A DNA stretch of 64,000 nt from Staphylotrichum longicolle. Lineage: Eukaryota; Ascomycota; Sordariomycetes; Sordariales; Chaetomiaceae. The position numbers were made by a program, and so were the translations under genes. Under the pieces are notes generated by a model. It was not told where the DNA came from, did not search any database, and saw nothing but the letters and a program-made list of their open reading frames with translations. Where the stretch lies: contig JAHCVI010000001.1 in NCBI GenBank assembly GCA_019096155.1, positions 7,192,001 through 7,256,000 of the forward strand, in the 5' to 3' direction. Shown in pieces: positions 23,188 to 34,650 of the stretch; position 1 is the first letter of the stretch; every line of letters starts with the position of its first letter.

Positions 23188-23287
23188 GCAAGCAGGTCGG
23201 AAAAGCAAAGTTGACCACCAAGCCACCGAGCAGGACGGAGAAATGCGCGGCATTTCCCAAGTCTTCACTCCCGCCAACACACTCAAG

Positions 23288-23872
23288 AAATCACAAACCC
23301 GAGTAGGACTCCAAAGCCCGAGATGCTATCGCTTCCTAGGTATACAGTCTTTGTTGAATCGTCTCCCGACGTGTAAGGGGCCAAGAGACGGTAAGCTTTG
23401 GCAGGTTGGCGCTAACAACAAATCCACCTTTGCCGTGATCTCGCAGGGACCCTGCATGTACAAAAACAAGCCACAACACCAAAACAGCAAAGAGGCGAAC
23501 GTTAGCGCCATACCCACGGAACTTGGAACCATGTCGGGAGCCTGGGCTTTCTCTGCGGATCCACTCGCCCTCCGCTCATCTCCTGTTTGTTCTCTTGTCT
23601 CTCCCCCTCTCGAAGGTGAACAATATTGTCCCTTGCCCATTCGGTAATACGGCCAGGCACCTCCAGAGTCTTCACTCTTTCGACTCTGTGACGACGCCCA
23701 CAACTCTCATTTGACTCCGCCAGACTCTTCTTCACAACGTTCATCCTTCATCCCTTGCCTGGCTCGCTGGACCGGCCAGTCGAGCACTCGCCGTCTCCTG
23801 AGTGATGTCCCCAAGTGTACTCCGACTTGGTCGCCCTCATCGTTCCCCATTTCCTGAAAGCGGGCAGCAGAG
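23288..23872. other. Divergent intergenic region
   Basis: Upstream of the WD40-like gene (minus) and the serine-rich membrane protein (plus). No supported gene. Confidence 0.4.
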
Positions 23873-25655
23873 ATGCGCCTCCCGCCGCTCGAGCCGCTAA
23901 GGGAGAAGGCGTGGGAGACGCTAGAGGAGCTGGCGGATGCACTCGTCCCCAAAGCAGCGGCAGCATCTCCTGAGCTGGACGTTCCCACGACAGGTGCAAG
24001 CACGGTAGACCGAAGGGCCAACAATGGCAACGGTAACGACAAGGCGAACGGCAACGGCAACGGCAGGGGTAACAACGGCAAGGCGAACGGAGTTGAGAAC
24101 GGCTCCGGCAATGGGAACAGCAACACAAGCGCGGCTTCCGCGGTCTCCGATGTCGCCAGCCCGGCAACCACTCCCCCAGCCAACCCCACCTCCTCCGGCT
24201 CGGCGGCGGCCACGGCCGACACTGGCTCCGGATCCGGCAACGGAGGTGGTGCCGTCTCCACACCAGTCAACGGCGCGACTCCGACGAGAACTGCCAACGC
24301 TGGTGGTAGTACCCCGACCCAAGCCAGCGCCGATGGGGGTTCTTCACCCGTCGTCCAAGTTCAGAGTGCAGACTTTCAGTCAACCGCAGGCGCCGCCGTG
24401 ACCGATGGCGCTCGTGCCCCCGGCACCACACAAAACGGGCCGAGCCCGACTCCTGTCGTGGGAGCCACCGCCGCAGCAACGACCTCGGGCGCCTTCACTG
24501 GCAACGGGGTCTCGTCCACTAACTGGGGGGGCCTGGCTGGCAGCGAGGGGAGTTTGCACGGGAGCGGTACCATCGGGAAAGGAGATGCAGCCAATGCTGG
24601 CAGGAACAATGAGGGAAGCGGGAGCGGCGGAGGTTCCAGTTCCATGCCTGGCATCGTCGGCGGTCTCGTTGGTACGTCCATTCTTCCCTGTCTTGTGTAT
24701 TCCGCGCTGCCCAGTTCAACACTCACACCTCATAGCCTTTATCGTCATCCTCCTCCTCCTCCTAGCCCTGCTGCTCTACAAGTATCGCTACAAGCGCCGC
24801 GTGCAAGACTTTCTCTCCAGATTCACCCCCTTTAAGATGGCGCCGTACACCCAGCTAGAAAAGAAGCCCTCTCCCATCGGCCAAGACCTCCTCTTTACCG
24901 AGGGCTGCCAGAGCGACTCCCTCATGGTCGAAATCCGCACCAGCGGTAACAGCACCACCAGTACCAGCAGCATCAACACCAGCAGCATCAACACCAGCAG
25001 CATCCGCCCCGCACTAGCAGCGCACCCCTCCCCCCCCTTCAACGCTACACGACCCCTCTCCCCGCCGTTCAACACCACACGCCCCCTCTCCCCGCCATTC
25101 AACCCTACACGCCCCCTCTCCCCCCCATTCAACCCTACACCTCCCGCCGCCACCCTCAACCCCCCTTTCCAAGTCTCGCCCCTAACCTTTATCTCCCTCC
25201 AATCCCCCGCCCCAACCGCCACTAGCCCCCTCCACCGCCGCACCAGCGCCGACTCCCTCATCAGCACAGCAAGCAGCGGCATCTTCGCCTTCTCCCTCCT
25301 CCCAACCACCTATGCCGCCGCCGCCCTCCGACGCTCTAGCCAGGACTCCATTACCAGCGGCGTCAGCGTAGCCTCGAGCGGCATCTTCTCCCCCTCCATG
25401 CTGTCATGGCCCATGCCGCCACCCTCGACCACCTCGTCCAAGGCGGTCAGTGTCGCCACCTCGCCGCCGCCGACCAGGGGGTCGTCCGTAAGGAGTTTGG
25501 AGGGGCTTGCCGCGAAGTATAAGCCGCTTACGCCGACTAGGCTTGGGCCGCCTTTGTCGGTTATGCCGCTTTTGAGCCAGCCCGTGCCGGGTGTGATGCC
25601 GGTGCCGCCTGCCCAGGTGGTTGGGGCCGGCAAGGTTGGGGGTTTATTGGATTGA
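23873..25655 (+). CDS. Serine/glycine-rich single-pass membrane protein, Mid2/WSC-like layout
   Basis: Two exons, 23873-24671 and 24736-25655, with a 64-nt GT-AG intron that cuts the membrane segment; 572 residues. Residues about 45-255 are low-complexity N/G/S/T/A (NGNGNDKANGNGNGRGN and similar), then one transmembrane helix (IVGGLVAFIVILLLLLALLL) followed by basic YKYRYKRR, so the C-terminus should be cytosolic. The tail contains four tandem copies of a 10-residue unit (SPPFNATRPL, SPPFNTTRPL, SPPFNPTRPL, SPPFNPTPPA) and many Ser/Pro sites. The layout resembles cell-wall stress sensors and other mucin-like fungal membrane proteins, but no signal peptide is evident at the chosen start and no WSC domain is present. 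Function unknown. Confidence 0.62.
25035..25146 (+). repeat. Tandem 30-bp repeat, about 3.7 copies
   Basis: In-frame repeat encoding SPPFNxTRPL, with unit TCCCCGCCGTTCAACxCCAC varying by a few bases. It lies in the cytosolic tail of the serine-rich membrane protein; copy number may vary between strains. Confidence 0.8.
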
Positions 25656-26386
25656 GGGAGCTTGGGAGTACTTCGACCCTTCAAGCAGCTCTGGGGCTCA
25701 GAACCCGCCTAGGGTTTTTTTTCTTTCTTCTTTTTTTGTCGGCGACCATTGGGTCACAGGAAATGGGAAGAGCGTTCTCTGACTTCCCACCGACTATCGG
25801 GAAAGGTGTGTGGCGGTTCACGGTCGTACACTTATCCTAGGACATACCTCGGGCCAAGTGACATTCTTTCAGTTTTCTTTTACAGAGTGATGGATTTCTG
25901 CAACCGTTGGACTCTCACATGTTCAAATCTCTGCTCAAGTGATGGGCCTGGGAGTCGCGGCTGCTTTTTATTATGTACTATACCTTTTAGAGCTCTCATC
26001 AGGTCTTTGCGGGCTCGACCCCGGCTGTATCGGGGGCTGCCGAGTCACGGAGCCAGCCGGCCCACCTTGAAACGTAAATTGCATGAGAGCGCTTGAACTT
26101 TTGATCAACGAACAAAGAATTGTTCACCGGCCTATTCCGAGTCACAGAGCGACAAAGCGTCGAATGAGATTAAACTGAATAATGGAACGAGGGCATTGTT
26201 TTCATGATTCGGGGAGAACGATATCCGAACAAAGAGGTTTCAAACGAGCATATAAGAGCAAGAGCGCCTTTTCTCTGCTCTACCTCTGCCATCCATGTCT
26301 CACATCCCTCTGTTGCATTGAACATCTCAGCATCGACATTCAGATACAATAGACAACCGAAACGATACCGCATCGATCACGACAAA
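25656..26386. other. Intergenic region
   Basis: 3' UTR of the membrane-protein gene and upstream region of the repeat-rich protein. No supported gene. Confidence 0.4.
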
Positions 26387-28233
26387 ATGTGTGTTCAAGA
26401 GATCCGCAGGTTCAAGTGCGGGCATAAAGAGAAGGGCGAGCTGCGGACGTGTGGGGTGTATGACGAGAGGGTAGCCAGACGGGGGTTCCTCCGCCGGCTT
26501 CTCGGCAAGCCTCTGAAGTGCTACTACCTCGCCCATGTCATACGCGACATTTACACCGTTTGCTCTGTCGCTTGTGCTAACAGGAGGAAGGAATTGCGCA
26601 TGGAAAATGCGAGAGAGTGGGAGAAGCAGGAGAAAGAGTTGCAAAACCGGGAAATGAGCTCACACAAGAGAGCGCAGGCTACCGCCAGTGAGTACCGGAG
26701 GAGAAAGAACGAAGACGAAGAGGTGTTGCGGCTCTGGCAGGAAGAGCGGAAGGAAATGGAACGACAGTACAAGGAGAAGACCCTTGGTAAGTCTCGAGCA
26801 TCCAATCCCCAATCCCCTATCCAGCCGGCCGAGGAAACAGCCGGTAGCAGGCCTGTCGTGTACACAAGACCGTCGAATCCGGCAATGCTGAGTCGATCAC
26901 ATCCGGCACGAGTCAACCTCCGGCGTGCGCCCCCTCGGCTGGCTGAGCGGGCAATACTGCCTCAGACCTCAGAGCCTCAGACATCTGGCCCAGGATTCCT
27001 GGACCGATTACATCCGGCACGAGTCAACCTTCCGCGCGAGCGACCTCAGCTCGGTGAGAGAAGGGAAGAGCCAGAGCCCCAAGCATCTGACACGCCGGCA
27101 ATGTTGGATCGATCACATCCAGCACGCGTTAACAACAGGCGGGCGCCTCCTCCTCGGCTCGGTGAGCAGAGGGCACAGCGCCAGGCAACTCCTGCGGAGG
27201 CAACTTCCCCGGCTTCGACCCGGGTTGAGGCTCAACGCGCACCCCCTCGGCTTGCTCATCGGCAGCTACCGCCCCAGGCGAGCCGTGCGGGGAGCTCCCC
27301 CAATCCCCAGTCTCCTCGTACCCAAGCTAACTCTGATGCTCCAGGTCGTCCGCCCCAGGGCACACAGCGCCAACTGAGAATACCCTTTTTGAGCACGAAG
27401 AAGACCCCTAGCCCCCTTTCGCGAAGCAACGGCCGTCACCTCCGGCGTGACGACGCGGGGACCCTCAACGATCCTCGCACGCGCATCCAGGCTGCCGCAC
27501 GGAGCGGCCAAGGGCAAGCCCAAGCTCGGCAGCCCGCTGTTCAGAGTGTTGCGGGCAGGAGGCCAGTCGCGGTAAGTCGTCCAGCTGACGTTCCCCAGCC
27601 ATCTCGCGCTAGGGTCAGCCCAGATACACTGTCGCGCCCAACGGCCTCTTCGCGAGCAAGGACGACGCAGACGAGCCAGCCGTCAAGGTCTCAGGGCCAG
27701 TCTCGGCCTCCCGTCCCGCCAAAGGACAAGCCGGTCGTGCCGCGCAACGAGCCCTGGCGGCCACAAAACCCGGACCTGGTTCCCCGGCCCCTCACCATCT
27801 CACCCAAACCGGCGATTCCACCCAAGGCAGCGGAGAGGGCTCTCAGAACCCCCGCAGCTGCCCCAATTGGAAACCTGCCCGGATTCAGGGCCGACACAAC
27901 CAGGACGGTTCCGCCAGGAGGCCAGTCGGTGGGAGCGCAACGCAGGAGCGGCCCCGGCGCCGCCACAGGGTCCAACAAGTACAAGCCCAACCCCATGTTT
28001 GCTAACAAACAGGAGAGGAAGCCGGCGGCGGGGGAGGTAAGTGACGCCCGCAGGCGGCCCGCCGCCGCCGCAAAGCCCAAGAGTCATCAAAGAAGGATAT
28101 GAAGCCCGGATGGTTCAAGAGGCTTGTGTCAAACAAGTCAGCCGAATCGGTCGAGTGGGTTTCGGAGGACGCTGCTCGGATCGAGCGGGGTCCGTCGAGG
28201 GGTCCGTCGAGGGGCCCGAACCGAATGAAGTAA
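26387..28233 (+). CDS. Basic proline/arginine-rich protein with N-terminal Cys/His motif
   Basis: The start MCVQEIRRFKCGHKEKGELR and a later CSVAC match a Cys/His-containing N-terminus found in many uncharacterised ascomycete proteins. A charged coiled stretch follows (residues about 65-130), then three degenerate copies of a unit with HPARVN at its centre (DRSHPARVNLRRAPPRL and relatives, about residues 165-265). The rest is P/R/S/Q-rich and probably disordered. The unspliced frame stops at 28102 (571 aa). An intron 28037-28092 (GTAAGT...CAAAG) would instead join to KPGWFKRLVSNKSAESVEWV and a stop at 28231, giving 596 aa. I prefer the spliced form because the second exon is compact and open to a natural stop, but the branch point is weak. 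Function unknown. Confidence 0.55.
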
Positions 28234-28944
28234 GTGGAAAGATAGATTTCCTTTGTGGTACGTCCTTTGACCTTTGTATCTTTCTTTATCGGGCTATTTT
28301 CGGAAGGTACTCTCATTGTGCATTTGTTAGCCACAAAATAGACAAGATGAAAATTATGGACGAAATTGAACCGCACTAGTAGCTTGACCTTTGTGACGAT
28401 GTGACTGTGAACTGCCGTGCCGAATAAAGACAATGTGAGTTTTGAGAAGAATGTTTTGACTCTAATTTGAAATGGAGAAGAGACTTGAATCAACCGGCCT
28501 GAGTTGTCTAACTTGTCTTGGACAAACAAATGCACTGACCGAGGGAACCGAACCCCTTCCTAGCGAATACAGAGAGGGATTTGTTACCCAGCTAGATATC
28601 ATTTATACTAATACTTTTGATTTGATGACCAATCGCTCAATGCCAATGGCATTTACGGTAGGGCCTTGACTTTTGTGTTGTTTATCTCCGGATGGATGTC
28701 GGAAAGGGGCAGGCGACGACTCATGCTCCACCGCGCTCACCGAGGTGAGACCCTTGCTTGTACGGACCCACATAATTTCTTGCCGGCCCGGCGAGCGACC
28801 TCAGCTGCTCCAATCCACCGAATTTTCCACACGCAGCTCCGCGACGCCTAGACAGCCAGCCCATCGCGGATCCGAACACCGCAGCGCGACGACCCAGCAT
28901 CCTCGCTCTCCCAACCCAATTGGACACAAGCCATACCGCCAGCC
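28234..28944. other. Intergenic region with AT-rich part
   Basis: 28250-28670 is clearly more AT-rich than the rest of the window and has no coherent ORF. 28750-28944 is the promoter/5' UTR of the bL21m gene. Confidence 0.45.
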
Positions 28945-29604
28945 ATGAGCAGGGCACTGCTGCGCTCCGTGCTGGAGCTGCGCACTCCCACCGCGCGCCT
29001 CCTCCCGCCCTTCTTCCGCCCGGCCACCCTCGCACCCTCAGTCCGCCTCTTCAACCAGACGGCCCAGCACATCGAGCCCGCCCAACCCGACCCGACCATC
29101 GTCGCCAGCCCCCAAGCGGCCCCCACGTCCTCCTCACAACCGCCCGCCGCCCGCGCAACACAACCACACCAACAACCATCAACACCACAACCCACCACCA
29201 CCCCGCTCAGCGACTCGGTCCGCACCCTCCTCCCGCTCCTCGCCGCCCAGCCGGGCCACTACATCACGGTCCTGATCCACGGCCGCCCCTACCTCGTGAC
29301 GCAGGGCGACAGCCTGCGCCTGCCCTTCAAGATGGCCGGCGTCGAGCCCGGCGACGTGCTGCGGCTCGACCGCGCGAGCGTGCTCGGCAGCCGCGACTTC
29401 ACGCTGCGCGGCGCGCCGCACGTCGACCCGCGGCTGTTCGAGTGCCGCGCCGTGGTCACGGGCACCGAGTCGGAGCCGCTGCGCCTGACGGTCAAGAAGA
29501 AGCGGCGGTGCCGCCGGTCGCGGACCGTCAAGAGCAAGCACCGGTACACGGTGCTGCGGATCAGCGAGCTCAAGATCCGGACCGAGGCGGTTGAGGAGGC
29601 TTGA
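28945..29604 (+). CDS. MRPL21: Mitochondrial large ribosomal subunit protein bL21m
   Basis: Intronless, 219 residues. The N-terminus (MSRALLRSVLELRTPTARLL) is basic, hydroxylated and lacks acidic residues, as expected for a mitochondrial targeting peptide; a Q/T/P-rich linker follows to about residue 90. The bL21 domain then runs from ITVLIHGRPYLVTQGDSLRL through PGDVLRLDRASVLGSRDFTL to KKKRRCRRSRTVKSKHRYTV and ISELKI. The basic KKKRR...SKHR segment is the rRNA-contacting part of bL21. The yeast counterpart is named MRPL49. Confidence 0.9.
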   Translation: MSRALLRSVLELRTPTARLLPPFFRPATLAPSVRLFNQTAQHIEPAQPDPTIVASPQAAPTSSSQPPAARATQPHQQPSTPQPTTTPLSDSVRTLLPLLAAQPGHYITVLIHGRPYLVTQGDSLRLPFKMAGVEPGDVLRLDRASVLGSRDFTLRGAPHVDPRLFECRAVVTGTESEPLRLTVKKKRRCRRSRTVKSKHRYTVLRISELKIRTEAVEEA

Positions 29605-30484
29605 GAGGTTTGAGTTGGGAGGGGGGGCGTATGTGGTTTGGTAGAGGGTTTTTTTTAAACCTTGGGGGTCGATCTGAAGGGATGGAGGGGGGGTGTGTGG
29701 GCTGGAGATGTGCAGACAGCCCGGATAGGAATGTCAGGAAGGGAATCTAGTGGGCTGTGGTTTAGCAGAGGAGGGACGTGAGTTTGTAAGATGAAGGGAT
29801 AAACTGTGATAGATGTGTATCATACCACACCATTGTACAAAATTTGTTCAGTCTCCTTGTTCTCGCGCTCAATTTGACCTGTTTCCTCAGAGTGGCACGG
29901 TCTCGGGACACGCCAATGTCACCGAAACCAAGACAGTCCCATCCAGCCATTCTCTGGCTGGATGACTCCAGTACGGCGCAAAGATGAATAGGGTGGGCAG
30001 GACATGGTCATGATGTCCCGTCTCATGTCTTCACTGCCCTTCACTGGTGTTTTCATGATGCTATCCTGCCCCCGGGTTGGTGCTTGGTTCAGGCACTGAA
30101 ATATCACAGCACGAAGTCCAGTCAAAAGCGTGAAGTAACAATCCTCCATTTTGGGGGGATGGCGAGGATCTGATAAACATACACGCCCCCATCATTAACA
30201 AATATTAAAGCCCCAAGGCAGCGACCTCGTTGGTGACGCAGGTTCCCGTGTATCCAAAACAGAAAACAGCTCAAAATCTCCAGACCAAAACTCCAGTCTT
30301 CAAACTCCAAGCTCCAAACAACAGAAACATAACTCCTTGCCTGCCCCGGGTATAAGAATGCAACATGTGGGGTCTTCGAAACAAACAAACACCCGTCGTT
30401 TTCAGAACACCCCTCTCTCCTATAGTCCCTTTTCATCTCCACAAGAACTCATACAGTCCGATCATGTCTTTCCCCTTCATTGTT
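29605..30484. other. Convergent intergenic region
   Basis: Between the 3' ends of the bL21m and MPS1 genes. No supported ORF or RNA; several small open frames lack resemblance to anything. Confidence 0.4.
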
Positions 30485-33236
30485 TCATCTCCCTCTCCCT
30501 TCCTCTCTCTCTGCTCCTCCCGGTGCAGCGCTCCCGCCAAAGCGCATCCCCAACGACTTCTTGCAACTAGCCCAGTATGCCGAGGGCCACATATTCAAAA
30601 TCTCGGAGTCGACCACGTCGCCGCGTCGCACACGTTGCGCGACATCCCAAACCACATCCCGGAGGAGAGTCTGCGTGATAGGGATGACCTTGCCGTGGTC
30701 AGCGGCGGCAAAGATGTCCGAGTGAAGTTCCAGCGGATAGAGGAACGGGTCCGTAGGAGAAAGGAGCTCGTCGCAAGTAGGTCGCTCCATGGCGTTTCTG
30801 TTGAGGCAGCGCCGCATAGTCCGAATCAGACTTGGTGGCACACGGCTGCCGTCCTCGGTGTGTTCAGGGAAATCAATTACATGGTTCCAGTCCTTGATGG
30901 CACTGACGCGGACCATCATGTTGGCGATCTTTGCGAACGGGCACTGTCCGTAAACCATTTGGTACAGAATGCAGCCCAAGCTCCAGACGTCGCTGGCTTT
31001 GCCGAGTTTGAAATGCTTCGGCCGGCCGAGTGATGGGGCGCTGACTTGACCGTTGCGGGCCGTTGTGAGGGCGTATTCCTTAGAATCCATCAACGACTCG
31101 GGAGACATGTAGTTGGGCGTGCCAATCTGCGCGTCGCGGTGCACGTTGACTGTCATGTCGGTTTGGATGGCATTAGCAATGCCAAAGTCAATGACCTTGA
31201 GTCGGCCCTGGGCAATGACAAAATTGGCAGGCTTCAGGTCGGTGTGAAGAATGTCCTTGTCGTGCACCGCCTGGACACACTCGACCATCTCCTTCCACCA
31301 GTATCGAATAAAGACTGGGTCGAATCGGCTGTCCTCGTACGAGCGGCTGCGAAGGAAGGTGTTGAAATCGAGCTCGCCAGCTTCCAAAACAAGGCTAAGC
31401 ATCTTTTTCTCGGCATTGAACTCATGGTCGATAAGTTGGATGACTCGGCTCACGCCCGCCAAGCGTTGCAGTAAGTCGATTTCGCCTTGATATCCCTTGA
31501 TAACCCTCTCGTCCAGGTTCTCGAGCGACACTCGTTTGAGGGCAAGGAGCTTACCGTTCTCAGCCGAGACACGGTAGACCTTACCGGACCCGCCGCGGCC
31601 GAGAGCGTCGATCCGCGTGTACGTCTTGCCGTTGACTCGAAGCAGGAATTGCTTCTTTTTGTTGGCTTGCACCGTGGTGGATGCACCAGCAGCGGTAGTG
31701 GCAGTCTCAGCAACCGACATCTTGGGTGGCGGCGGCGGTGCGGATCTCTGAGCGGTGTTGTGAGATCTCGCAGAGAGGTGGCTCGGAGCGGCATGGACTT
31801 GGTGACTCGGAGCCCCACGCGCTTGGTGAAGAGAGTCGAGGGCGCCCAGCTTCATGGGTGGCACACGTGGTGACGGCGGTTGCTCACTCTCAATGGGACG
31901 AGAGGCGTTAGTCGGCCGAACGGAGGAGGGAACCATAGAGGCGAGTTCAGCTGGCGCTTCATTCTCCTTGTCCTCGCTCGCGGACTCGGGCGCAGCCGGA
32001 GATGGGATCCGGTAAACCAACTGCTGATGGGTTTGCACCGGCTGTCTCTGGCTGACTGGCGTCATGAATGTCGCTTTTTGTCTGCGGAGAGCTGCTCTGG
32101 CGGTATCTCTGGCACTAACAGGACTTCCAGAAGCGGCAAAGTCGGGATATTCGGAGGCGGTCGAAAACGCAGCTTGCTGTTCGGACTGGACCCGGGGTTG
32201 CTGGCTGGCGGGCTCCTGGCCCGAACCAAATGCGTCCATCTCGGATTGCCCATCGACCTCGTCTTCACTTTGCCTCCGACGCCCGCGTCGAGCTGGGCCG
32301 GAAAGGAAGCTGCCTGGGGTCTTTCCGACTCGCTTCACTCGCATTGACGATTGGGGGGCCGCGGCGGGCGGTGCTGACGGTGCTGGCTGGACTTCCCGCT
32401 CGCCGGAGCGTGCGGTGAACCTCGGCCGAGAATCAGACGAGCCCCCGGGTGCAGGCTTGTGTCCCGACGATCCGACGGTGACCCTGACAGTTCTCACGGG
32501 GACCACGGGGGTCTTGGCCGAGCCATGGTGGTCCGCAGATGGTGATTGTGAGCTCGTCGCCTTGGGACCATCCGAGCTACCTGGCCTCTTTCCTCGAGTG
32601 GAGGATGAAAGAGAGTTTCGAAGGCTGTTTCGCTGGCTACCGCTGAAGCTCGAGTTGTGAGCTCCATTGGCCGAGTTTGGGGCGTGGAGGCGAACGATGC
32701 GCTTCCGAGGGGCGGGGCTGCTCTCTCGGCTTCCCACGGGAGAAGGTTGCCGCGACGACTGGTTGCTGGCGCAACGCGAGTGGCGCGTAACGCGCGTTCT
32801 TCTCTCGGGAGGATTCCACGTCCTTGGGTGCTGGTGCTGCCACAGGAGTCGGAAGGGAACTTGAACCTCTCCTGGCAGCGGTCCGCGAGTGGGGCCTGCT
32901 TGTGGGTGATTGCGGCCGTGGGGAAGCTGCGTTGGGCTCTCTGGTCCGCTTCCAAGAGGACTCCTGGTCCCCGCTAGTTGGGCGTACTGGTGCCGGGATC
33001 GAGGTGCGGCGCGACGTGCTTGCCGCGTGGTTGGGGGATTCCGAGTCTGAGATACGTCCCCCACCTAGAAGAGCCTTTGTGATCGCGCTCAGCTTCATAG
33101 GACTCAGCACCTCATCATCGGAGCTATCTGCAATCGTGGGGTGGGACGAAGACTGGCCGCGGTGCGCGAGTCGAGCCGACGTTCGTCTTCCAATTGGCGG
33201 ATACCGGCTTCCCGCCTCAAGCGGGGTGCGCGACAT
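30485..33236 (-). CDS. MPS1: Mps1/TTK dual-specificity spindle checkpoint kinase
   Basis: Two exons, 33236-32820 and 32758-30485, joined in phase by a 61-nt intron (donor GTGGAA is weak, acceptor ACCAG good); 896 residues. The N-terminal 500 residues are disordered, with an SPMKLSAITKALL block and many S/T-P sites. The kinase domain is complete: glycine loop GRGGSGKVYRV, lysine in LLALKRVSL, catalytic loop HTDLKPANF, VIDFGIANAI as the DFG segment, and MSPESL in place of APE. The HTDLKPANF loop and IGTPNYMSPESL are diagnostic of Mps1. The kinase acts at kinetochores in the spindle assembly checkpoint and in spindle-pole duplication in fungi. The C-terminus is Gly/Arg-rich. Confidence 0.93.
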
Positions 33237-34201
33237 CTTGAGAGTCGGACGGTGGTGTCAGACGCCGTGTCGTGTTGCTTCTGACGCGTGGGAGGGTCCT
33301 TCCTTGGTGTGGATACGCCAAATGAATAAGACCGTGGAAGCAAGCACCGGAGCGAAGGTGTGTGTGGTTGTAAAAAGTGTGATTTGTTGTCTTATTTTTA
33401 AAACTCGATCTCATGCAAAAAGCAATTGCGTTGTCTGGATCACGAGTGCCGAGTGTTGAATGTTGAGTGCTGAGCTTCAAGATCGTCGGTCATGTCTGTG
33501 CATGGAATGTTTGGGGAAGGAAGCTTGCATGGGCAAGGTTTTGTAGGCGAATCGCTGGGGGGACCCACCCATGCTGGGCGGAAGTGCGCCCTCAACGCGT
33601 TGGCCCAGCAACGAGCCAATCGACATCTTGGCTGATGGCAATCTGCAAAGCGCGTCGCGCCTGGATGCAACCCATTAAAACGCGGGACGTGCTCATGCAA
33701 AGACAGCTAGCCTCAGGCATCAACCCCGCCATGGAAATTTGTGGGCCGACAGATACTGCAAGCTTCGGGCAAGTAAACCAACCTCGAGTGGTTTCGAGAG
33801 CAGCACCACGCCTACCTTGGACCTTGTTCAGAGCAGCCATGATGTCGCCCATCCCTCCGAGGGATCGAACACACAGTGCTGCTGCTCCAACGCCAACTGC
33901 TGTGGCCAGATAACCGGAGAATACGGAGAGAAATACAGCATACCGTTCACAAATCAATGCGTACGCCGGTTTGAACAACCAAGACTGAACAGCTCCGAAG
34001 AGACCCTTGAACTTTCATTGCCCCAATCTATATGGAACTCCACGCCGGTCGGAACAGGTCCCCGGATTCCACCGAAGTCCAACTCCCCTGCCGAAACAGT
34101 GGTTATGCAACCAACGTTGCACGTATGCGCGTAAGTCGTAAAGGTTCTTCGGAGATGCCCATATTGCCGGTTTTGACTTGTTGGCAATCGTGACCGGACG
34201 C
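33237..34201. other. Intergenic region
   Basis: Promoter of MPS1 and 3' region of the P2 gene, both read on the minus strand. A 128-codon minus-strand frame (33592-33978) begins with a hydrophobic stretch but has no family resemblance, so I do not call it. Confidence 0.4.
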
Positions 34202-34650
34202 TTAGTCGAAGAGACCGAAGCCCATGTCCTCGTCGGACTCCTCCTTCTCTGCCGCGGACGTTAGCAAGGCTACGAGTGTGCTGCTGGGGAAAACACATAC
34301 CCTCCTCCTTCTCCTCCTCCTTGGGAGCCTCAGCGGCAGCGCCGGCAGCAGCGCCACCAGCAGCGGCAGCACCGCCAGCACCGCCCGACGGGACGGAGGC
34401 GAGCTTGGAGGAACCCTCAGCGATGAGCTGTGTTGCAGTCATGTCAGCAAATGCATGCGCCTTGTCGTTGGGTAAGGAAATGCCGGCGCACCTCGTTGAT
34501 GTCCTTGCCCTCGAGCTCGGAGATGAGCTTGTCGAGGCGATCGCTGTCAGCCTCAATGCCGACAGACTCGAGGACCGACTTGATGTCGGAAGCCGAGGGA
34601 GAGGCGTTGCCGCCGAGGGTGAGGAGGAGGTAAGCCGCCAGGTGCTTCAT
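34202..34650 (-). CDS. RPP2: 60S acidic ribosomal protein P2
   Basis: Three exons: 34650-34492, 34427-34301 and 34248-34202; 110 residues, the normal P2 length. It starts MKHLAAYLLLTLGGN, the P2 dimerisation helix, continues with an Ala/Gly hinge (GGAGGAAAAGGAAAGAAAEA) and ends with the acidic tail KEESDEDMGFGLFD. The terminal SDEDMGFGLFD is the GTPase-recruiting element of the ribosomal stalk. The intron positions (after INE, and within the Glu tract) keep the frame and have branch points CTGAC and GCTAAC. Confidence 0.96.

Noticed and set aside
33592..33978. 128-codon minus-strand ORF with a hydrophobic start
   Set aside because: No family resemblance, no splice signals linking it to anything, and it lies in the 3' region of the P2 gene.
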